Origin: Fodinibius salsisoli
Lineage (GTDB): Bacteria; Bacteroidota; Rhodothermia; Balneolales; Balneolaceae
Length of the DNA: 64,000 nucleotides
NCBI RefSeq assembly: GCF_026229185.1
Contig: NZ_JAGGJA010000001.1
Span: 590,739 to 654,738 of the forward strand
Direction of reading: 5' to 3'
The first letter of the stretch is position 1; every line of letters starts with the position of its first letter. Shown here piece after piece: positions 58,081-64,000 of this stretch. A program made the position numbers and the translations under genes. The notes under the pieces were generated by a model. It ran no database searches. It saw only the letters and a list, made by a program, of their open reading frames with translations, and was not told the DNA's origin.

Positions 58081-58662
58081 CTAAGAACGTATTCGATCTG
58101 GATTATTGGCTACAAAGCTTTCCCAGCTCGACTTACTATTATTCTGATGAGTTTTCTTTTTTGAGGCGGGCGTCTGGCTCAAGACACTATCTTGCTTCAT
58201 TAAATGGCACCAGGCAACTGCCAGGGCATCGGTGGCATCCTTCGATAGTTTCTCTTTAGGCAGACGTACCGTCTTACGTAACATAAAAGCCACCTGCTCT
58301 TTACTGGCGTTACCATTTCCCGTAATCGATTTTTTAACCTGCTTTGGATAGTATTCGGTTACCCCGATATCACTGTTGGTAATCGCAAGCATGGCTGCGG
58401 CTTGTGCACGCCCTAATTTAAGCATAGCCAGGGGATCCACTCCATAAATAGGCGTTTCTACAGCGCATGAAGTAGGATTAAAGGAGGCTATAATCCCGGA
58501 TATTTTTTCAAAAATATGCTGTAGCCGCTCTGAATGATCATCCATATGGGCCATGGTGATAGTATCACAGCGCATGGCCACCAGTTTACCGTCCTGCTTC
58601 GTAAGGATGGCGTATCCTGTGGTACGAGATCCCGGATCGATACCTAAAATATTATCAGCCAT
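58081..58662 (-). CDS. ruvC: Crossover junction endodeoxyribonuclease RuvC
   Basis: The 193-aa resolvase is predicted from ATG 58660-58662; an open extension to 58809 runs through a terminator and is not used. Catalytic acids are visible: D9 in G-I-D-P-G, E in A-V-E-T-P, and the C-terminal D-A-T-D-A-L-A-V-A pair. It is upstream of ruvA and forms the Ruv unit. Confidence 0.95.
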   Translation of the reverse strand: MADNILGIDPGSRTTGYAILTKQDGKLVAMRCDTITMAHMDDHSERLQHIFEKISGIIASFNPTSCAVETPIYGVDPLAMLKLGRAQAAAMLAITNSDIGVTEYYPKQVKKSITGNGNASKEQVAFMLRKTVRLPKEKLSKDATDALAVAWCHLMKQDSVLSQTPASKKKTHQNNSKSSWESFVANNPDRIRS

Positions 58663-58740
58663 AGCTACAGAATAAAGTTGTTTTATGATCTGTCTTGTAA
58701 AATATAATGGATTCGGCTCACCATTACACATATTGATAAT

Positions 58741-58772
58741 AAAAAAGCCCCGGCAATTTATTACCGGGGCTT
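58741..58772 (-). terminator. Intrinsic terminator upstream of ruvC
   Basis: A perfect 9-bp stem (58745-58753 with 58764-58772) with a 10-nt loop followed on the minus strand by about six U residues (complement of 58741-58746). It terminates a minus-strand transcript arriving from upstream, such as the short ORF at 58799-58900. Confidence 0.85.
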
Positions 58773-58798
58773 CAGGGTATCTATCTATGCTTAGAATG

Positions 58799-58900
58799 CT
58801 ACTTCGCAAGGGTAGGTTGCGTTCGCATTTTCTTTTTCAAAACGATCTTATTACACAGGATAACTAATGCAACTAAAATGGCATTATTATATAAGTTCAT
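58799..58900 (-). CDS. Possible 33-aa single-TM protein
   Basis: A short frame starts M-N-L-Y-N-N, has one hydrophobic stretch (A-I-L-V-A-L-V-I-L) and a basic tail, and is followed 26 bases later by a strong terminator. Small membrane proteins look like this. There is no clear ribosome site, so the call is tentative. The stretch 58901-59072 shows nothing else. Confidence 0.35.
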   Translation of the reverse strand: MNLYNNAILVALVILCNKIVLKKKMRTQPTLAK

Positions 58901-59072
58901 TATAATGCATAGGTTTGCGTTTAATATCTATGGTGCTAAGACATTTCTTAATACGACAATTCTTTTCTATTGTTTCAGAAGAAGTGAAAAAATAAAAAAA
59001 ACGCTTTAAAGGTAACGGTACCGACTGGCAGTAATAAATAATATGGCTGGCAAGCCGATACCCATAATTCAA

Positions 59073-60914
59073 TTAATCGTTACTCACTGCCTTCTCCCCA
59101 CCAACAACTGGTAAGGTGAGCGATGTGCCATCTAAATCAACGGTTATTTCTGTACCGGGGTCAGGATGGAGCGTGTATTCCCGGTCACTGGAAAAAATCA
59201 TCAGCCCAATTTTTTGGCCCGGAGGAATAACTTGATCATCCGGTTGTAGATCAAACGTCAGGGTATAAAATGTACCGGGCTCTAACGGCTCGCTTTGCCG
59301 AAGTGATTCATGGTTTTGAGGATCCGCCCACCCCCTGGTGATAATATTATCGGTGATCTTAGTGTCTCGGCCTTCACGCCAGGGGAGTGATACAAGCATC
59401 ACGGATAGGTTGGCAGCCTGCTTGCTGCTGGCCAGTTTTATGGTGATCGAGGGTGTTCCAGAAATGTGCACAGGCTCACGAAGTTCAGGGGTAACGTACA
59501 TCAGTCGGTGGTCGGTCCATTCGGCCTGGGCTAAATCTGAGGCTGAAAAAGAAAAGTTATCGATCAGCGATTCTGTTCCTTCACCTTTCGTTTTCTTGAG
59601 CGTTAACCCACCTTGTTGCGGAGCTCCAGCCGTAAGGTGAAGGGTAACTGGTTCAGCATCGGGGTTGGGATAATCTTCATATGGGGTCGGTTCTTTGCTG
59701 TTATCATTTTCACGGACAATCCAGGCCCGGGGATCATCTTCAACATTATTTTCTATGTCAAACAGGTAGCGGGTGAACCAACGATTCATCATCTCCAAAG
59801 GAGGAGGTCCGCCATGACCTCGTTGGTGATAATAGATCTGCGCGGGAACGCCTTGCTCTTTAACAGCTTTATAGATGCGATAGCTGTGTTCCGGCATCAC
59901 GTTCCAGTCATTGAATCCATGGGACATTAACACCGCCGCTTTCAAGGGTTCTAACTGATTGAGATAGTCACGTCCAGCCCAAAAGTCATTATAATCGCCC
60001 GTAATACGGTCCATTCCATTTGCCATCTCGGTATCACGGATAGTAGAGTCGCTATAGGCGTTGTGCTCTTGGTTTCCACTGTGGATGAAATCATACAGCA
60101 CATCTATGTCTTCGCCCAAGTATCCTCCCGGTGAGCGAACCAAGCCATTGGAGCGGTAATAGTGGTAATATGAGGTGTTAGGCGCTACCGGAATAATGGC
60201 TTTAAGACCTTCAACTCCGGTAGTAGCCGCAGCAAGAGGCAGAGTGCCATTATAGGATGTACCGGTCATGCCTACATTTCCTGTGGTCCAGTAAGCCTCA
60301 ACTTTTTCATTGCCGTCAACAGTTTTGTAACCGTTAGCACGTCCGTTAAGCCAATCGATAACGGCCTTGGGTGCTAATGATTCATTTTTACCGCCGACGG
60401 TTGGTGAACCTTCGGATAGCCCTGTGCCGGGCGAGGATGAGTGCACGACAACAAACCCACGTGGGACCCATGTTTCTATATGGGTATTGGAAATAATGGG
60501 ACTGGTATCCCGCCGGTCAATTTTTGGAGGATGGAGGCGTTTAGGTGGTTTTTCCCCCAGCTCATGGCGAACACCCCAAAAAATGTCTGACCCAGATACG
60601 GTACCGGCATAATAAGGGCTTGTCTCGTAAATAACCGGAAGTTTAAGACCTGCTTCAGTTTCAGCAGGACGGGTAACATCAACATGAACGCGATCAGGTT
60701 TTCCATCGTCATCGGAATCAAAATTGGTTTCCACCCATAAGTCATGTCGTATCCATTTTGAAGTGTCTTCGAATGCGGGAACGACTTGAGCCTGGCCATC
60801 CTTAATAACAGGCACTTTGGGTTTATCTGCTTGCTGTGCATTTGCAGGGGACATCCACAGCGTTATAAAAAGTAGGCTTAGAGTGAGGGTAAATAAAAGC
60901 GTATGTTTTTTCAC
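59073..60914 (-). CDS. Exported Xaa-Pro dipeptidyl-peptidase-like S15 hydrolase
   Basis: A 613-aa secreted protein: signal peptide (1-26, cleaved near A-N-A), an alpha/beta-hydrolase core and a C-terminal jelly-roll domain of CocE/NonD type. The catalytic serine lies in G-M-T-G-T-S-Y-N-G, the aspartate in G-F-N-D-W-N, and the histidine in R-G-H-G-G. It is probably periplasmic or extracellular peptidase-like; exact substrates are unknown. Confidence 0.88.
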   Translation of the reverse strand: MKKHTLLFTLTLSLLFITLWMSPANAQQADKPKVPVIKDGQAQVVPAFEDTSKWIRHDLWVETNFDSDDDGKPDRVHVDVTRPAETEAGLKLPVIYETSPYYAGTVSGSDIFWGVRHELGEKPPKRLHPPKIDRRDTSPIISNTHIETWVPRGFVVVHSSSPGTGLSEGSPTVGGKNESLAPKAVIDWLNGRANGYKTVDGNEKVEAYWTTGNVGMTGTSYNGTLPLAAATTGVEGLKAIIPVAPNTSYYHYYRSNGLVRSPGGYLGEDIDVLYDFIHSGNQEHNAYSDSTIRDTEMANGMDRITGDYNDFWAGRDYLNQLEPLKAAVLMSHGFNDWNVMPEHSYRIYKAVKEQGVPAQIYYHQRGHGGPPPLEMMNRWFTRYLFDIENNVEDDPRAWIVRENDNSKEPTPYEDYPNPDAEPVTLHLTAGAPQQGGLTLKKTKGEGTESLIDNFSFSASDLAQAEWTDHRLMYVTPELREPVHISGTPSITIKLASSKQAANLSVMLVSLPWREGRDTKITDNIITRGWADPQNHESLRQSEPLEPGTFYTLTFDLQPDDQVIPPGQKIGLMIFSSDREYTLHPDPGTEITVDLDGTSLTLPVVGGEKAVSND

Positions 60915-60936
60915 TGTCGAGGGTAATTTAAGAAGG

Positions 60937-62316
60937 TTAATGGTACTCTTTGAAACTATCGATGCGGGAAAAGTAATCCTGGGCTGCTTCCTTAACTCTT
61001 GGCGCCATCATGAGTGTGGCGACCATCGTTGGAATGGCCATCACGGCATACATGCCATCAATGAGGTTGATAACAGCGGAGATAGAGGTTACCGCTCCGA
61101 AGATAATCGAAGCTACATAAAAATACTGGTACCAGTCTTGTCGTTCGGCACCTGCTAAAAATCCAAAGCATTTGGTTCCATAGTAGGAATAGGTAAAAAG
61201 TGAACTGAAAGCAAAGACAGCAACACAAAGCACCAGCAGGTAGGGGCCAATAGGACCCAGCGCTTCACCGAAGGCCGAAGCGGTAAGCGCAATACCGTTT
61301 TCGTCTCCCGTTCGCCATACCCCTGTTACCAGAATAGCAAGTGCGGTCATCGTACAAACAAGCAGCGTGTCGATGGCTGGGCCAAGCATGGCTACGAGCC
61401 CTTCTCGGACGGGTTCTTTCGTTTTGGCAGCCCCGTGGGCCAATGTAGCGGTCCCAATACCGGCCTCGTTGGAGAAGGCGGCGCGTTTGAAACCAGTAAT
61501 GATAATTTGTCCCACCGCTCCGCCGAGGGCCGCTTTAGCCGTAAAGGCGTCTGTCACAATTAGGTATAAATAGGTTGGCAGCTCCTGGAAGTGAACACCT
61601 AAAATAACCAGTACAAGGCCCACGTAGAGTATTACCATAGCTGGAACCATGCGCGAAGCTACCTTTCCAATCCGTTTAATGCCTCCAAAGATGACCAGCG
61701 AGACGATGAGAAAAATGATAATGCCGGTGTAGAGGTCGCCCATGAAGTGGGCCTGTTCAGTAACCCATCCGTTGGGGATATATACGATATCCCGAAGTGC
61801 CTGCGTTAACTGATTCGCCTGGAAAATGGGCAGGGGGCCAAAAAGTCCTGCCAATGCGAAGAGGCCGGCCAAGGGCTTCCACTTGGGGCCCAAGCCTTCG
61901 CGTATCATATACATAGTTCCTCCCTGGATTTTCCCTTTGGAATCTTCGCCCCGATACATAATAGAGAGCGTACAGGTAAAGAATTTGGTAGCAATGCCGA
62001 GAAAGGCACTTACCCACATCCAGAAAACGGCACCGGGACCACCCATAGCTATAGCAACAGCTACACCACTGATGTTACCTAAGCCCACAGTTGCAGCAAG
62101 TGCACTCGAGAGGGCCTGAAAGTGGTTAATATCTCCGGGATCATCGGGGTCATCATATTTACCCCGCAAAATGTTGATGGAGTGTTTAAAATAACGGAAG
62201 GGGGCAAAGCCAGAATAAATCATAAAAAAGAGCCCGCCGCCGCAGAGCAAAAGGACAAGTGGAATGCCCCACATGAAACTTGAAAATGCTGACAGAAGTT
62301 GTTCGAGAGATTCCAG
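60937..62316 (-). CDS. Alanine/Na+ symporter (AGCS family)
   Basis: A membrane transporter of about 10-11 segments. The G-N-I-S-G-V-A-V-A and G-F-K-R-A-A-F-S-N-E-A-G-I-G motifs define the AGCS family. An ATG at 62274 would remove the usual N-terminal 14 residues. A CTG at 62316 has a GAGG ribosome site 7 bases upstream and gives L-E-S-L-E-Q-L-L-S-A-F-S-S-F before it, which fits family length (459 aa). I prefer CTG, though it is rare. It is co-directional with the S15 hydrolase. Confidence 0.88.
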   Translation of the reverse strand: MESLEQLLSAFSSFMWGIPLVLLLCGGGLFFMIYSGFAPFRYFKHSINILRGKYDDPDDPGDINHFQALSSALAATVGLGNISGVAVAIAMGGPGAVFWMWVSAFLGIATKFFTCTLSIMYRGEDSKGKIQGGTMYMIREGLGPKWKPLAGLFALAGLFGPLPIFQANQLTQALRDIVYIPNGWVTEQAHFMGDLYTGIIIFLIVSLVIFGGIKRIGKVASRMVPAMVILYVGLVLVILGVHFQELPTYLYLIVTDAFTAKAALGGAVGQIIITGFKRAAFSNEAGIGTATLAHGAAKTKEPVREGLVAMLGPAIDTLLVCTMTALAILVTGVWRTGDENGIALTASAFGEALGPIGPYLLVLCVAVFAFSSLFTYSYYGTKCFGFLAGAERQDWYQYFYVASIIFGAVTSISAVINLIDGMYAVMAIPTMVATLMMAPRVKEAAQDYFSRIDSFKEYH

Positions 62317-62362
62317 AGTGTAACCTCGCGTAGATTAAATGAAAATTAAGAGGGCCAATATA

Positions 62363-62830
62363 CTAATTAGCACGACTAAAGTAGATAAAGTCGGTACCGG
62401 GAGGTGTTATTTTTGCATTTCGTAACAACTGAGCGATTTGAGCCCGGTGGTGTTGGCCGTGAATAACAATATGTTGTAGAATATCCGCAAGTGGAGTGGC
62501 ATACTTCTGACCTTTTGAGTTTTGATAATGGATTTTGCGGTTAAAATAAGGGTCATTGGATTCGATCAACACCTCCCACTTTTCTGCTAATGTTTTTAGC
62601 TTTTGCAGTGCGGTAGGGAGGCCATAGTCCGGCCAGATTTCTATCTTGTCCGAAGCGCTTCCTTTAATGCGGGCATGCCAGTGCTCTTGGCTACCGGCGA
62701 TATGAGAGTAGTAAGCTACAGCTTTATCGGATTCCGGAAAGTTGAGATGCTCCTGAAGCGTTAATAAAATTTGATCATTGGCCCACATATCATAGGTGAA
62801 TAAACGTAATAGTTGATCCTTTTGACTCAT
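62363..62830 (-). CDS. DinB-like metal-binding protein
   Basis: A 155-aa four-helix protein. Histidines in S-H-I-A-G-S-Q-E-H-W and H-I-V-I-H-G-Q-H-H-R-A-Q give the DinB metal site. The start at ATG 62828-62830 is preferred (M-S-Q-K-D-Q-L-L-R-L-F-T-Y); the longer frame to 62914 has no family match. DinB-like proteins act in thiol or mycothiol-type chemistry in other bacteria; here the role is unknown. Confidence 0.75.
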   Translation of the reverse strand: MSQKDQLLRLFTYDMWANDQILLTLQEHLNFPESDKAVAYYSHIAGSQEHWHARIKGSASDKIEIWPDYGLPTALQKLKTLAEKWEVLIESNDPYFNRKIHYQNSKGQKYATPLADILQHIVIHGQHHRAQIAQLLRNAKITPPGTDFIYFSRAN

Positions 62831-63083
62831 AAATTGAGGTAATTTGGCAGTTAAGGGAATAGCGTTGCGCTTCGAATTAGTCAACCTTTTAAGATACAAT
62901 CGTAGTGGTATCATTACTCAATGTCAATGTCAGGTCTGTAAGAATAATCATGAAGAGCTTTCTAATTCCACACCTCGGCATCCCCAACTAAACATTGTCA
63001 ATCCATAATTATACAAATTTTGAAGTAGGAAACCGGTAACCTATTTTATGCGTGACAACAAGAAAATGTAAAGTAAAACAATT

Positions 63084-63851
63084 ATGCTCTTAGCGCTCGA
63101 TATAGGGAATACAAACATTGTTGCAGGGGTGTCTGATGAAGGAGTATGGAAATATCAATGGCGAATACAAAGTGATGACAGTAAGACTGCTGATGAATAT
63201 GGAGTCCTTTTACAGAACTTATTTACGGCAGAAGGCTTAAGCTATAAAAAGTTTGACCGTATAATCATTGGCAGCGTTGTACCTCAACTTACGGAAGTGA
63301 TTAGCGAGGTATTCCGTCGGCGTGCACAGACTGAGGCCGTTGTACTAAATAGTACACTTGATACCGGAGTTAAAATAACCACTACCAGCCCGAAAGCTGT
63401 TGGGGCCGACCTGATAGCCGGTGTGGCAGGGGCCTGCGAAATGTTTGAGGATGATTGCATTGTTGTGGATTTTGGAACGGCAACAACCCTGGTAGCTGTA
63501 AAGAAGCCCGGTGAATTAGTAGGTGGAGCTATTTGTGCGGGTCTTAAGGTTACTATTGATGCCTTGGTTGGAAAGGCTGCCCAACTTTCACAGATTCCGC
63601 TTGTACCACCGCCCAACGTAATTGGTAAAAATACGCAAGAGTCTATGCAATCGGGATTGGTTTTGGGACACCTTTGCATGGTGGAAGGACTTATCGACCG
63701 GATGAAAGAACAGCTGGACTCACCAACGGTAAAGGTGGTTGCAACCGGCGGATTCTCTGAAAAGATAGGACCCTATACCGATTATTTTGATACCATTGAT
63801 CCCATGCTTACGCTGGATGGATTGCGAATTATCATGGATCGGCAGGAATAA
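63084..63851 (+). CDS. coaX: Type III pantothenate kinase
   Basis: The 255-aa kinase makes phosphopantothenate, the first step of coenzyme A synthesis. The N-terminal L-A-L-D-I-G-N-T-N-I-V (catalytic D6) is diagnostic; D-F-G-T-A-T-T and G-A-D-L-I-A-G-V-A motifs follow. The length is normal. No sign of the K+-independent PanK-II or PanK-I forms. Confidence 0.96.
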   Translation: MLLALDIGNTNIVAGVSDEGVWKYQWRIQSDDSKTADEYGVLLQNLFTAEGLSYKKFDRIIIGSVVPQLTEVISEVFRRRAQTEAVVLNSTLDTGVKITTTSPKAVGADLIAGVAGACEMFEDDCIVVDFGTATTLVAVKKPGELVGGAICAGLKVTIDALVGKAAQLSQIPLVPPPNVIGKNTQESMQSGLVLGHLCMVEGLIDRMKEQLDSPTVKVVATGGFSEKIGPYTDYFDTIDPMLTLDGLRIIMDRQE

Positions 63852-63892
63852 GGATAAGAGGCAGAAGTGAAAGTGGAATTGCTACAAAAAAA

Positions 63893-64000
63893 TGGACAGT
63901 ACGTTAAGCCAGATCATGCTGCCCGTTCTTGTTGTTGGGTTAAATACTCTTGCATTTCCGCCGGTGTGCGGTAGTCCAGCGTTGAATGCAAGCGCTGGCG
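63893..64000 (-). mobile_element. IS3-family insertion sequence, 3' end (partial)
   Basis: The window edge cuts into an IS3-type element. The last 28 codons of the transposase (63914-64000) read R-L-H-S-T-L-D-Y-R-T-P-A-E-M-Q-E-Y, the conserved end of the IS3 OrfB integrase. The stop codon is at 63914-63916. A candidate terminal repeat TGGACAGTACGTTAAG begins at 63893. The other end and the target duplication are outside the window. Confidence 0.85.

Noticed and set aside
58663..58809. N-terminal extension of RuvC
   Set aside because: The extension runs through an intrinsic terminator hairpin; RuvC homologues start near M-A-D-N-I-L-G.

Overview
The window looks like a chromosomal segment of a Bacteroidota-like bacterium, most plausibly Balneolota/Rhodothermota (Balneolaceae-type). 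The reasons are the rpmB-rpmG-DUF4295 ribosomal cluster, many starts without a clear Shine-Dalgarno sequence, beta-barrel and multiheme envelope proteins, and an AT-leaning base composition. No 16S gene is present, so this placement is inference. Three parS-type sites inside rsmG suggest the segment lies near the replication origin.

Layout. 1-13960 is ordinary core genome: MarR regulator, xthA, tyrS, cvpA-like, yqeY-like, the ribosomal cluster, gyrB-gyrA, a WYL regulator with ldh, then mnmG-rsmG. 14221-33604 is an accessory, stress/envelope-flavoured region. It holds a phosphoribosyltransferase, a cytochrome c/beta-barrel fusion, a pentaheme cytochrome, an L,D-transpeptidase, a Met/Gln-rich exported protein, further envelope proteins, a MacB-like ABC exporter with its adaptor, a TraR/DksA-like protein and a CheB-CheR-PAS histidine kinase. 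Two divergent copies of a TPP-riboswitch leader lie here, in front of genes with no obvious link to thiamine. Five copies of a 19-bp inverted-repeat motif (TGTnnn-N7-nCTACA) lie upstream of the transcription units, which suggests a shared regulon.

33900-49700 is scarred by gene decay. It contains two truncated genes meeting at a breakpoint (GH31 glycosidase and a large haem protein), a frameshifted lipoprotein, a nonsense-interrupted thiD, a decayed AbiEi/AbiEii toxin-antitoxin pair, and a fic gene with one in-frame amber codon whose promoter carries two arrays of 12-bp repeats. Intact genes between these include a saccharopine-dehydrogenase-like protein, an FAD monooxygenase, a Crp/Fnr regulator, argD, a glutamine amidotransferase, a YggS-type protein, LysR and tRNA-Cys.

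49900-64000 returns to housekeeping genes: tRNA-Asp, apaG, glutathione peroxidase, a PhnP-like hydrolase, manC, a PhoR/PhoB-type two-component system, ruvA, ruvC, an S15-type peptidase, an alanine/Na+ symporter, a DinB-like protein and coaX. The right edge cuts into the 3' end of an IS3-family transposase.
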